Numbered from the stretch's first letter, positions 47,037-55,819 are shown. The stretch is DNA of 64,000 nucleotides from Psychrobacter sp. (GCA_018260445.1 JAGLBE010000001.1:33191-97190); one strand, 5' to 3'. Notes: generated by a model from the sequence alone, not told the origin. Translations and numbers: made by a program.

Positions 47037-47585
47037 ATGGGTCAGGACTATGTCACTAAAAGGTCTGCTAGGGGTGATGATGATAGCACCTATGAAGATT
47101 ATGATGACTATGGCGACGATAGCGATGTTTTCTATGGCGAGGCCTATCGCACCGAAGACGACTATTTAGAAGCACCAGAGGCCCCATATGTCAATTATAT
47201 TGATGAGGCGGCTATGAGCGATGATAACAATGCTGGACATCACAATACCATATCGGCAACACCGTCAAGCACCGCTATGGCAATAACAATAGATAGGAAT
47301 ACGGCTTTTTCAAGCGATTATTATGAGACAACCGCGACGCTATTGGCCTATGCTGATGATATGGATACCTGTGTCAATCAATTGTCTTACGCATTAGACC
47401 AAAGTGTAGAAAAAGACCCAAGCATTCAGGCAAACTCTGCTGAAATACAGACGCTAATGACAACCTATGCAGGCTGCAAAGCTTCGGTTGATAAGGATTA
47501 TGCGAACAAGATTAAGCAGACGGTAGGCTATCAGCAAGCATATTTTAGCCGAGCCAAACAGTGCGTCAGCCGCTATGACAGCTAA
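47037..47585 (+). CDS. Middle fragment of the interrupted lipoprotein gene
   Basis: A 182-residue piece in the same frame, starting with the ATG that touches the previous TAA. It has a strongly acidic Asp/Tyr/Glu-rich first 60 residues, then a helical part with three Cys residues (DTCVNQL, AGCKAS, KQCVSR). It has no signal peptide, so if made alone it would stay in the cytosol. Confidence 0.5.
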   Translation: MGQDYVTKRSARGDDDSTYEDYDDYGDDSDVFYGEAYRTEDDYLEAPEAPYVNYIDEAAMSDDNNAGHHNTISATPSSTAMAITIDRNTAFSSDYYETTATLLAYADDMDTCVNQLSYALDQSVEKDPSIQANSAEIQTLMTTYAGCKASVDKDYANKIKQTVGYQQAYFSRAKQCVSRYDS

Positions 47586-47744
47586 ATAGCCGATTTATTA
47601 AACCCGGCGCGCCAGCCGCGCACCATTGATTACGACCAATACGATAGCATTTTTGAGAGTTATGATGATTGCAACGATAGTTTATATGCGCTGCATGACC
47701 TTGAGCCTGTAACATATATCAATGCCGGCTGGCCACAATACATT

Positions 47745-49274
47745 TTGGATTTTAAAAAAAGCACCTACCAATGCACCAATGCCATGCTAGCCAAACAAAA
47801 TAGTCTAGCCGCTCAAGGGATTACCTTTCGCAATAGCCCTGATACTTATGCCAAAGTGTATGCTGACAATGTCGCTTGTCTTGAAGAAGCGCAGGCTGAC
47901 AAAGAGGTGAAAGCCGCTCAAAATAAGGCGTTATATTCAGCAGAAGCTGCTGTGCAAGATGAGACGCAGGATAATGAGACAAATGACAATACAGATGATA
48001 CGACGCAGACTGATACCAGTGACGAATCTATAGATATGCTGCTTGGGTTAATCAAGGTGTCACCACAGCAGCTAGAGGCCAATAATTTTTATCGCAACCA
48101 ATACCAGACCCTGACTCGAATCAGTGAGTTTAATGCGACCAATAAGCAAATCAACGATATTTATAGCTATCATTTTGCCTCGCCAAGTGCTTTGTACGCA
48201 ATCCAACTGCCCATCGCTTTGGACTTTAAGCACGCGAAAATGACGATAGACCCCAGCGCCTTTTTGCCAATTTTGGCCATTGCCACTCCTGAAAATGCGC
48301 CAACACTAGAGGAAATGAGCGCCAGCACAGTCGACTTTAACCTACCTGAGGAGATTGCGACCAAACTCCCAGCGCATGTGGTTTATGATGCCTTTATAGA
48401 TGCCATTGGTTACAGTTTAAGCGAGTTGGATTCGGGTTATTTTACGGCCCTGCCTGCCGATAATGACGCTTATGCGCAAGAGGTGGGCGCAAGCTTAGTC
48501 ATTAAGGTACATCTAGATAGCCAACAAACTGGAAAATTACTGGGTGTGATGGTTAAGCGTATGGCCGATACGCTAGAGAATCATGTCACCGAGCACCCTG
48601 AAGACTTTAGTGATGTCGATAAAGCGCATGCCGTGCTCACGCAGTGGCAAGAGTTGAACGGCAAGTATCAAACGGACGATGTGGGCGCTCTATTCCAGCT
48701 GATTGAAGCGGTGGCGCCCATATCGTTTAATAAGGTCAATTATTATTATCTAGACCGTCATCATCAGCTACTTGCCAAGCAAACTCGCCGCTCTATCGGC
48801 AGTGGTTTAGTGGGCGCCACCTCAACTATCCTAAGCCAAACCCGTTTTGACAAGCGTAGCTTTGATGCACACCCCTTACATCAATTGTTTGTTGAATCTT
48901 ATGGCGTTCCTTTTACACACAATGAGCCAACTCATCTAAAAGGCAACGACTGGCTAGAAAAAATGAACCAACGAAATAAGCACTTAGAGTTGGCCCAAAT
49001 GGCACGTGATGCCTATTATGATGCTGATGGTGACTTTGACTCTGAGCATCCCGAAGAGGCTGCTGACATTGATCCTAGTGACATTGATCCTAATGACATT
49101 GATCCTAGTGACCCTGACCCAAGCGACGATGAGGCTTATGAGCCTAATGTTCGGATTATCGATTTTGGTAATGTGAATGATATAGATGATACAGGCAGAG
49201 CTGACCGTATGGAAAGCGATGCTATGAAAAAACATCTAGAAGAAACGAATAAGTTAAAAAAACAAAGCTATTAG
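47745..49274 (+). CDS. C-terminal fragment of the interrupted lipoprotein gene
   Basis: A 509-residue piece whose only start is TTG (or a later ATG). It has an Asp/Thr/Glu-rich linker at about residues 75-100, a longer globular part (for example SALYAIQLPIALDF and VAPISFNKVNYYYLDRHH), and an acidic tail with Asp-Ile/Pro repeats. The lack of a proper start and the open frame upstream mark it as part of a formerly longer protein. Confidence 0.6.
   Translation: MDFKKSTYQCTNAMLAKQNSLAAQGITFRNSPDTYAKVYADNVACLEEAQADKEVKAAQNKALYSAEAAVQDETQDNETNDNTDDTTQTDTSDESIDMLLGLIKVSPQQLEANNFYRNQYQTLTRISEFNATNKQINDIYSYHFASPSALYAIQLPIALDFKHAKMTIDPSAFLPILAIATPENAPTLEEMSASTVDFNLPEEIATKLPAHVVYDAFIDAIGYSLSELDSGYFTALPADNDAYAQEVGASLVIKVHLDSQQTGKLLGVMVKRMADTLENHVTEHPEDFSDVDKAHAVLTQWQELNGKYQTDDVGALFQLIEAVAPISFNKVNYYYLDRHHQLLAKQTRRSIGSGLVGATSTILSQTRFDKRSFDAHPLHQLFVESYGVPFTHNEPTHLKGNDWLEKMNQRNKHLELAQMARDAYYDADGDFDSEHPEEAADIDPSDIDPNDIDPSDPDPSDDEAYEPNVRIIDFGNVNDIDDTGRADRMESDAMKKHLEETNKLKKQSY
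49068..49125. repeat. 15-base tandem repeat (GACATTGATCCTAGT-like)
   Basis: Three to four imperfect copies encode the Asp-Ile-Asp-Pro-Ser/Asn repeat near the C-terminus of the interrupted lipoprotein gene. Confidence 0.75.
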
Positions 49275-49380
49275 ATGCCAGCGTAAGCAGAAGTAATCGG
49301 TTTGCTTCTGTATTTTTACAACTGCCTTTTAATGCCTCTTTATAAAGTGACGTATTTTTTAGTATGTTCAAGGATAAACC

Positions 49381-51141
49381 ATGAGCCTGACACCAAGCAG
49401 TAATAAAGCCTGTGATAAAGGGAGTCTTACCAACGTTGCCAAAATTGATGCCCTAACCAATAAACCCTATGTTCATGCTAGAGCAGCTTCAATGCGGCGT
49501 TTCAACCTGAGTGTTATTGCACTCATGGCGCTGATGATGACGGCCTGCCAGTCGCCGTTATCTTCAACCTTAGGGACGCAAGCGGGTGAACCTACTACGT
49601 CACTTGTGCAGCAACAAACCCCAACCCTTGCCAAAACCGCCTTGGCAAATGCCCTCAAGCGCCAACGCTATAGTAATTATGCCTATCACACCAATGCACT
49701 GGCCTCAAATGAGACTTATCGCCGCGAGCTTGCCGCAGCCACGCCGCAGCAACTGGCAATGAGTGACAATGCGTATGACCATTGTCGCCATACGCATGAT
49801 ATCGCCTATGTCGACATGCTCGTACAAGCCGAGGCTACCAATAAAGAGATTGACGACGACGCCTTTTCGGTGCAACGCCAAGCGCTTAAAGCCGCTTTTC
49901 TTAAGTGTCAAACCTTATATGATGACTGGGAGATGGCTCAATATAAAGATGGTGCAAGCTTTAACTTAGCGGATTATGTAAATTTAGAGGATGAGTTGAT
50001 GGCCGTAGAGGATGAGGGTGCCAGTGAGGGCATTGAGGGCATTGAGGCCAGTGCCGATGGACATGAACCTTACTATGTTGAAAAGGCCAAAGCCTCTGAT
50101 AGTCATGTTGAAAAGGCCAATGCCTCTGATAGCCATATACAGCAAGCAACGCAGGCAGCAAACGACGCCGAAGCTCAAGCTCAAGCTCAAGACGACGCTA
50201 AGCTCGCCGCAATGATAGCCGAGAGTAAAGCTGGCGAAGCAGACAAGAGTCAGGCAGAATTTTTGCCGCACTATGACAGCTCGCATACCCGTCTAGATAA
50301 ACGGCGGGCAACACTGCTCAATGATTATTTGCTTGCGCCATTAACCGTCACCTCGCAAGGGATATACCGACCCTTATCAGGGCAGTTAAGCATGTCGCCA
50401 AATTTACAATATAACATCCGCAACCTTCAAGTCGTAGCCCAGCATTATATTTATGTCGATGCCAAAGAAGGTGCTATTTATATGTGGGCAGACACCTTAG
50501 CGCCTATGCTGTCTTATTATTTGGATGACAAGCTTGGCACCCAAATGCACAATAAATGGATAAAGCTGGATGTAAATGATGGTAGTTTGCCTGTAGGGTT
50601 TGGGCGTGAGGTTATCCAGAGTCACTTTTTGGCCATTGAAAGGGTGCGTGCCAACTCTGCCACTAGCGAATATGGTTTTATATCAGCCGCTACCCTGCTC
50701 AATACTGACGCCAAGCCGCATAGTTCGCATGTACCCTATCTTGTAGCGCCAAAAATAATTGAGAGGCGTATGGATCAGCAAAGCATTGCGAAAGACCTGC
50801 AGACTTATCGGCAGACACTGTATCAAACGCTTACCGATAAATACCCTGAGCTGAAGGTGGCAGAAGCCAATGCCGATGATAAGGCTGACGCTGACGCTAA
50901 CATTGAGATTAACGATGTGAATCCAGATGTTGAAACAAGCGCTGATTTGGGTGCAGATGTGCCGGTTAATGCTAATGTGATGGTGGTGAATACGGATGCC
51001 ACGACGACGACGACGACCACGACCACGACCACGACCAGCAAACATCATGTTGCTAGCGATGTCGATAGTAATAAAGCCACTAAAAACGACGCGCCAAAGT
51101 CACCCCCCCTAAACAGCCTGTTGCTGGTTAAAAATTATTAG
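49381..51141 (+). CDS. Lipoprotein, N-terminal part of the frameshifted gene (586 residues)
   Basis: It contains the signal/lipobox, Ala/Glu-rich repeats (SHVEKAKAS..SHVEKANAS), an Ala-Gln repeat (AQAQAQ), a globular domain from about residue 320 to 490, and an Ala/Asp linker ending in a run of 12 Thr residues. The last residues (LLLVKNY) come after the frameshift site and are probably not native. Confidence 0.6.
   Translation: MSLTPSSNKACDKGSLTNVAKIDALTNKPYVHARAASMRRFNLSVIALMALMMTACQSPLSSTLGTQAGEPTTSLVQQQTPTLAKTALANALKRQRYSNYAYHTNALASNETYRRELAAATPQQLAMSDNAYDHCRHTHDIAYVDMLVQAEATNKEIDDDAFSVQRQALKAAFLKCQTLYDDWEMAQYKDGASFNLADYVNLEDELMAVEDEGASEGIEGIEASADGHEPYYVEKAKASDSHVEKANASDSHIQQATQAANDAEAQAQAQDDAKLAAMIAESKAGEADKSQAEFLPHYDSSHTRLDKRRATLLNDYLLAPLTVTSQGIYRPLSGQLSMSPNLQYNIRNLQVVAQHYIYVDAKEGAIYMWADTLAPMLSYYLDDKLGTQMHNKWIKLDVNDGSLPVGFGREVIQSHFLAIERVRANSATSEYGFISAATLLNTDAKPHSSHVPYLVAPKIIERRMDQQSIAKDLQTYRQTLYQTLTDKYPELKVAEANADDKADADANIEINDVNPDVETSADLGADVPVNANVMVVNTDATTTTTTTTTTTTSKHHVASDVDSNKATKNDAPKSPPLNSLLLVKNY
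51001..51038. repeat. Trinucleotide ACG/ACC tandem repeat (poly-Thr)
   Basis: Twelve consecutive Thr codons, first ACG and then ACC, lie in the second lipoprotein gene close upstream of its frameshift. Confidence 0.9.
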
Positions 51142-51203
51142 CGCTTATTAAAGTAGACAGTGAGGCGGATGATAGCATTGATACCCTGGCAAACAAGGTC
51201 CCA

Positions 51204-51677
51204 GTGCCCGTTATCAATGGTGCAAGCGACATGGCAACAACCGCGGTTGCCAAAGCCAAAACGCCGCCCGAAGCCGCTAAAAATCCTAATATAGACTATG
51301 CAATTTATGTCAAGGATGCCGCTGATAATCGCCCATGGACTCTACGTGATGTCTATGGCTTGGACAACCGCCAAAATATCCAGTGGCATCTGCGTCAGTA
51401 TCAAAACCCAATAAATGATACAGGTGGCGCTACCAAAAATGACACTTTGGGTCACTTAACGTATGAGGCGCTCACTCGCTACTCGGCGGTATCCCCGCTT
51501 ACTCCTATGTTTGCCACATTGCCGCAAGACGCTAGCATGCCCAATGCAGATAATACCATCGATTTTAACAGTTATAGTCAGGACTTGATGCAACGGTATG
51601 AAAACGGTTCAGGGTCGGAGCGTGGCAAAATCATACTAAAAACCATTAAAGAGATAGGCAGCGGTTTGATACCTTAG
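51204..51677 (+). CDS. C-terminal part of the frameshifted lipoprotein gene (157 residues)
   Basis: The frame is open back to 51132 with only a GTG as possible start at 51204 and no ribosome-binding site. It begins PVINGASDMATTAVAKA and contains a globular-looking DNRPWTLRDVYGLDNRQN segment. It most probably belongs to the preceding gene. Confidence 0.55.
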   Translation: MPVINGASDMATTAVAKAKTPPEAAKNPNIDYAIYVKDAADNRPWTLRDVYGLDNRQNIQWHLRQYQNPINDTGGATKNDTLGHLTYEALTRYSAVSPLTPMFATLPQDASMPNADNTIDFNSYSQDLMQRYENGSGSERGKIILKTIKEIGSGLIP

Positions 51678-51807
51678 CCAGGGCGATTACCTCGTCAATT
51701 GAAAGGCACATGGCAAAAAGCAGGACAACAGATAAGCGGATGCTGCTTGTTTAGCCAGCCTAACATTTAGGTTGTTGGTCTCTAGGTTAGATGGCATAAG
51801 CAGCGTT

Positions 51808-53493
51808 TTAGCGTTTGAGCTTTTCTGATAGCGCCCACGCCGCATCGGCCCGCAGCTCGGCAGTTGGTTGAGTCTTACCACCGTTTAACCCACTCCAATT
51901 GGGTTTGCTGCGTGCCTTTTTAAGCTCGCTGGGCAGTTTATTGGGCGCCCAAGGTGGGGTGCTGTGCGCTTGTAGCTCCAGCACAGGGCTATCTGGCGTG
52001 GCGGCATGACCGCGGTGGCGCAATGATGCCAACAAGTCCAGCGAGCGAGTGGCCAACAAGGTCAAGGTGGCAGGGTCGATATACAAACGCTTTACGCCGG
52101 TTAGTTTATCGGCAATGCTGCTGGTGTTAGACAGCAAGCCACCGGCTAGCCCTCCTAGCGCCGCCCCCAATCCCAATGTGGTACCAAGAGCGGCCGCATC
52201 TATGCCCAGTCCCAATAACGCCCCTGCCGCGGCACCCGAGGTGGTACGTAGCCCATAGCTTTTTAACAGCTCCGGGTCAAACGGGTCTTGCTGATATTCA
52301 CTAAGCTTGAGCGGCGTTGCCACCGCCGTGTTGTCATAAAATTTATATAAATTTAACAAGTCGCTTTGCATCATGCGCTCGCTTTGGCGCACCGCTTCTT
52401 GCATTTCGGTCAATACCGGTAGGGGGTCATCCTCCTCTTGTATTTCACGTACACATGCCGCCATGTTGATTAAAAAATCGGCAATGATAATCAGCGCTTG
52501 TTCGTAAAGCTGCGCCCAATCTTCCATACGCCGTTCGATGAGACGCTCTAAAATATAGGGCGGCGTGACCATGGTCGCCAAGTTGCGCCACAGGGTTATC
52601 TCATCGTCAAATTCAAACGCTACCGAGTCAAATTGGGTGGATATATGCAGATTGCGCCGTGCCAGCATGGTTTGCCACGCCGTCACATTGGCGTTAATGC
52701 GGGCATCGGCACTGTCGGTAAAGTTAAACACGGGCATCACCGGTATGGCCGCCCACGACAATATCGCCAGCTCATCTTTATATTTGCCCAGCACCGGCTC
52801 GCGAGCATCAATGACATAAATCGCCATATCGCTGGCGAGCAATTGGCGGATGACTTTCGCCTCTTGCGAGTAATCCTCAAGATACGTATTCTCTTGAGCC
52901 GCCTCAATCGAATTGGCAACGCTACTCGCCAAAAATTGCTGCAAACGCTCAATCCCATCACGGCGGCTGGCGGTGTTGTCCTCTAACCAATCCATCAAAC
53001 CGGACGCATCCTCAAGCCCCGGTGTGTCGTACAAGGCGACTAAAGCCGCCCCAGTTTGACTGTCGCTTAATAGGGCTTGCTCCACATGACGGGTGGTGGC
53101 GGCCTCGTTTTTCACCTCGCCAAAATACATGTCGCGCAGCAAGGTACGCAGTATCGAGGTTTTGCCCGTATTGGTGTGCCCCACCACGGCAAGCTTTAGC
53201 GGCTCGCCTGTTGTTTCTGCCCCTGCTGATGGTTGCAATTTGGCTTTGATAGCCTCAAGCTTAGAGGGATGTGCCGTTTTGGCAACCGTTTTATTCAAGT
53301 TTGTGTTGCCAATGTCTTCATTGTTTTCTATTTTGTTGGTCAGTCGAGCTGTCGAGCTATCCGCCAAATTACCAACGTTTGCACTGGCAGGCTGGTTGAT
53401 TAAGTCAGATGCAACATCTGGCGCAAAGGCTTTGTCGCTAAATAGGCCTTGTTGTGAAGGGTTCGGTTGCTTAATAGGCGGTTGCGTGGTCAT
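51808..53493 (-). CDS. GTPase with DUF3482 domain
   Basis: An Era/TrmE-like GTPase: P-loop VVGHTNTGKTSI (about residues 98-109), G3 LYDTPGLEDASG, and a G4-like FNFTD. It is followed by a DUF3482 region that includes a Gly/Ala-rich zipper (AAAGALLGLGIDAAALG, then TLGLGAALGGLAGG), likely able to contact or insert into the membrane. I choose the ATG at 53493 (MTTQPPIKQ), because the codons upstream to 53550 overlap the intergenic region and lack family character. The next gene upstream encodes a DUF2868 membrane protein; these two families commonly occur as a pair, so they probably act together at the inner membrane. Role unknown. Confidence 0.85.
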   Translation of the reverse strand: MTTQPPIKQPNPSQQGLFSDKAFAPDVASDLINQPASANVGNLADSSTARLTNKIENNEDIGNTNLNKTVAKTAHPSKLEAIKAKLQPSAGAETTGEPLKLAVVGHTNTGKTSILRTLLRDMYFGEVKNEAATTRHVEQALLSDSQTGAALVALYDTPGLEDASGLMDWLEDNTASRRDGIERLQQFLASSVANSIEAAQENTYLEDYSQEAKVIRQLLASDMAIYVIDAREPVLGKYKDELAILSWAAIPVMPVFNFTDSADARINANVTAWQTMLARRNLHISTQFDSVAFEFDDEITLWRNLATMVTPPYILERLIERRMEDWAQLYEQALIIIADFLINMAACVREIQEEDDPLPVLTEMQEAVRQSERMMQSDLLNLYKFYDNTAVATPLKLSEYQQDPFDPELLKSYGLRTTSGAAAGALLGLGIDAAALGTTLGLGAALGGLAGGLLSNTSSIADKLTGVKRLYIDPATLTLLATRSLDLLASLRHRGHAATPDSPVLELQAHSTPPWAPNKLPSELKKARSKPNWSGLNGGKTQPTAELRADAAWALSEKLKR

Positions 53494-53612
53494 AGTAGTC
53501 TCAAGATAAAGTCGTATTAAAGGTGCAAACACGGCGCCTGCATGATGCAATAGAGTGGGCAGTTAACGTCAAATTAGAGGCTGTTTATGGACAAAAATTG
53601 ACCCTGCGAGTG

Positions 53613-54974
53613 TTAACGCACCAACCCAATATGATGCGCACTTAGCGCCGATTGCCATTGTTGCCAGCGTTGGTCATTGTCTGTAGCTGCCTGCGAGGAT
53701 GCAGAAAAATTATCGGTAGTGGACGTATCCAAAAGCTGCACAATCAACCCATGTTTGGCATGACGGGCTATGTTATCGAGTTTGCGCATGGTGCCACGGT
53801 CGGGTAGGGCTTGGCTATTGATGCCCAACAACACCTGCACCTCGTGCCGCTCAAGGTAGTCTAATAAACGCTGCATATCGTCTCGGTCATCTAGTAGCCC
53901 AAAGTTTTCGACATCGTGACCCGCCTTAAATTGATACCAGTATTCATCTTCATAAGGATACTCTAAAAGCGCAACCAATTTACGCCCTTGCGCTACTTTG
54001 GCGACAGGCGCCACTGGCTTAACTACTTTTAGTTTTTGCTGAAAATCATCGGCGTCCACCACTTTACGTTGCCAAAACTTAAGTATTTTTTGATAGTAGG
54101 GTAGGGTGATATCCAAGGTCATTTGTTTGCGCTGAAACATCAGCGCACAGAACGCCCAAGCGATGGCACGAGGCACAATGCCATAAATCAGCAAACTGCC
54201 AATGAGTAAGCTTGCCCATTGTCTGGCAATCGATAGCGGCATGGCGTCTGTGGCTAAGCGACTTTGCCCAATGGCATTGGCATCGGGCACACTAAAACCT
54301 ACTTTGCTTGGCAACCAGCCCAACCAATGGGTAAGGGTTATTAAGGCGTCATTGGATAATAGGGTAGACTCCCAACTAAAGCTATATTGACGCACAATGA
54401 GCAAAAATATAATGGCCAGCAGCATGCCGGTTAAGGTCGCAAGCCATAATTGATGGCTAAATTTACTGAGATACCAGCGCATGCCAGCATGGTGCAACTG
54501 TTTATCATACAGGCTTACCGCCGCCATGGTCACATCATCCTTGCCGCGAATTAGGGCACGAGGATTAATAAAGCTGGTGATGATGCTGGGCGACTGATTG
54601 CTGCGGTTTATTAAAGTTAACAGCAACCAACCCACCAGCATTAGGGTATGAAAGCCTAGTAAACATACCAGCACGTAAAAGAAGTTGACCACATTGGCTT
54701 GCAATAGGGTAAACAGGCCGACAAACCCTGATATGCACCACACAACGCTCATGACGAGAACAATACCTTTAATGCGGCCGTCAATTTTGCCTAAGGTTTT
54801 GCTTATTTCGCCATTGCTGTCAATACGCTGGGCGCGGCGATGCAGCTTTTGCACTGGGGTGCCCGCTTCATCCTGCATTTTTTCGGTCACCAACAACGGG
54901 TCGGTTGCAAAAATATGAATGCCGACTTCAAGCTCGCGCACCAGTTCGGTTATTTGGTCTTGTTTGGATAGCAT
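53613..54974 (-). CDS. DUF2868 membrane protein, partner of the GTPase
   Basis: This 453-residue protein has four hydrophobic helices (about residues 70-90, 95-117, 175-195 and 255-275) and a C-terminal soluble half with a KLVALLEYPYEDEYWYQFKAG block and a GINSQALPDRGTMRKL segment. It fits the DUF2868 family, whose genes usually lie next to DUF3482 GTPases, as here with a 119-base gap. The soluble domain may regulate the GTPase. The function is not established. Confidence 0.8.
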   Translation of the reverse strand: MLSKQDQITELVRELEVGIHIFATDPLLVTEKMQDEAGTPVQKLHRRAQRIDSNGEISKTLGKIDGRIKGIVLVMSVVWCISGFVGLFTLLQANVVNFFYVLVCLLGFHTLMLVGWLLLTLINRSNQSPSIITSFINPRALIRGKDDVTMAAVSLYDKQLHHAGMRWYLSKFSHQLWLATLTGMLLAIIFLLIVRQYSFSWESTLLSNDALITLTHWLGWLPSKVGFSVPDANAIGQSRLATDAMPLSIARQWASLLIGSLLIYGIVPRAIAWAFCALMFQRKQMTLDITLPYYQKILKFWQRKVVDADDFQQKLKVVKPVAPVAKVAQGRKLVALLEYPYEDEYWYQFKAGHDVENFGLLDDRDDMQRLLDYLERHEVQVLLGINSQALPDRGTMRKLDNIARHAKHGLIVQLLDTSTTDNFSASSQAATDNDQRWQQWQSALSAHHIGLVR

Positions 54975-55178
54975 AAGGAAGGGTGATACCTAGGTTGCCA
55001 GTGTTAAGCAATAGTATACCGTATCGCCGCATATTTGATAGAAGGTTGGATGAAAGAATACAGAGGTATGATTGAGTGATAAGTATAAAATATAGAAAAG
55101 TAGAGGGTAAACTGGAAATAAAAAATAGCCTAAGCAAAATAAATTAATAATATGATTTACACAACATAAAAGCAAAAG
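54975..55178. other. AT-rich gap holding 12-mer copy 6
   Basis: This gap should hold the promoter of the DUF2868/DUF3482 pair. The only pattern seen is the A-flanked AATAGCCTAAGC at 55124-55135, 44 bases from the stop codon of the GNAT gene. Confidence 0.4.
55124..55135 (+). repeat. 12-mer AATAGCCTAAGC, copy 6 (intergenic)
   Basis: Exact copy with A-rich flanks (AAAAATAGCCTAAGCAAAAT). It lies outside any gene, between the GNAT gene and the DUF2868 gene, so a purely protein-level cause cannot explain all copies. Confidence 0.9.
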
Positions 55179-55772
55179 TCACACCATCAAGTATACCAAA
55201 CCTGCAATAAAGGCAAGCGCCAATAATAATGTCACAATGGCAAGATAATTAGGAACTGCAAGCGCGGCGAGCTTAGATTTTGATGTTTTAGTATGATCCA
55301 ATACCATATCAATATGTTCAATGCCATCCTCATCGTAGGCATTGCCCACTATCTCAAATCCTAATGATGCATAAAAGGCAGTCAAATAGGTTTGTGCTGC
55401 TATCTGAATCGGCTGTTTTTTATAATGGGTACGACAATACTGAATCGCTTGCTGCATAATCTGGCGAGACAGACCATTACCTCGGTGCTCGGGCAATACC
55501 AACACTCGTCCAATACGGCAAACGGATTTGGCGTTTTCGCTATTAAACCCCGCATGAGTAGGCGATACGCTGGGTGGAATAATACGGCAATAGCCTATCA
55601 AGGCCTCGTTTTGATGGGCAATAAGATGTAGACAATCAAAATCAAGCCCATCGATATCTTGATAAGCGCAATGTTGTTCGACCACAAAAACCCGCGAGCG
55701 GGCGCTTAAAATATGATACACATCAACATTGGTTAAATTATCAAAGGGTTTTATCGCAAAATTTTGGCTCAT
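55179..55772 (-). CDS. GNAT acetyltransferase (ElaA-like) with a C-terminal membrane helix
   Basis: Residues 1-155 form an ElaA-type GNAT domain: RSRVFVVEQHCAYQDIDGLD at the start, VCRIGRVLVLPEHRGNGLS as the acetyl-CoA-binding motif A, and FYASLGFEIVGNAYDEDGIEH. A polar linker (KTSKSKL) leads to one hydrophobic helix (about residues 174-195), which is not normal for ElaA. The enzyme would be held on the inner membrane with its domain in the cytosol. The substrate is unknown. It lies 47 bases after the ABC exporter gene on the same strand. Confidence 0.83.
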   Translation of the reverse strand: MSQNFAIKPFDNLTNVDVYHILSARSRVFVVEQHCAYQDIDGLDFDCLHLIAHQNEALIGYCRIIPPSVSPTHAGFNSENAKSVCRIGRVLVLPEHRGNGLSRQIMQQAIQYCRTHYKKQPIQIAAQTYLTAFYASLGFEIVGNAYDEDGIEHIDMVLDHTKTSKSKLAALAVPNYLAIVTLLLALAFIAGLVYLMV

Positions 55773-55819
55773 GGCGTGGCGGTTAACTTAATAGGTTGAA
55801 GAGATAATTGGTTGAAGGG

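Larger units (their letters stand above)
46629..49274 (+). pseudogene. Large lipoprotein gene interrupted by two in-frame TAA codons
   Basis: One reading frame of 882 codons runs from 46629 to 49274, broken only by TAA at 47034-47036 and TAA at 47583-47585. The first piece has a lipoprotein signal (basic start, hydrophobic core, lipobox LIGC at about residues 29-32). The frame between the second TAA and the next usable start (47745, TTG) stays open for 53 codons without a start, so these codons once belonged to a longer gene. The protein is acidic, with Asp/Tyr-rich stretches and an Asp-Ile-Asp-Pro repeat near the end. I do not recognise the family. A second large lipoprotein gene follows, also broken. 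It may be a pseudogene, or the first break (TAAATG) could allow reinitiation. Confidence 0.75.
49381..51677 (+). pseudogene. Second large lipoprotein gene, broken by a one-base frameshift
   Basis: The frame from 49381 ends at TAG 51139-51141. The coding pattern continues in another frame from about 51132 to 51677: inserting one A in the AAAAA run at 51130-51134 would give LLLVKKLLALIKVDSEADD and on through VPVPVINGAS. The restored protein would be about 765 residues. It has a lipobox in MMTACQS (Cys at about residue 56 from the first ATG, or 19 from the Met at 49492). AAGGAT precedes the first ATG. It is only loosely similar to the preceding lipoprotein (a NIRNLQVVAQHYIYVDAKEG region may align with its YSYHFASP region). 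Family unknown. Confidence 0.7.

Noticed and set aside
47034-47039. TAAATG as a true stop-start junction of two genes
   Set aside because: Possible, but the second break in the same frame has no start codon for 53 codons, so one long decayed gene explains both better.
50683-51048. 121-codon and 72-codon minus-strand ORFs with poly-Arg or poly-Val
   Set aside because: They are the reverse reading of the Thr repeat tract in the lipoprotein gene.
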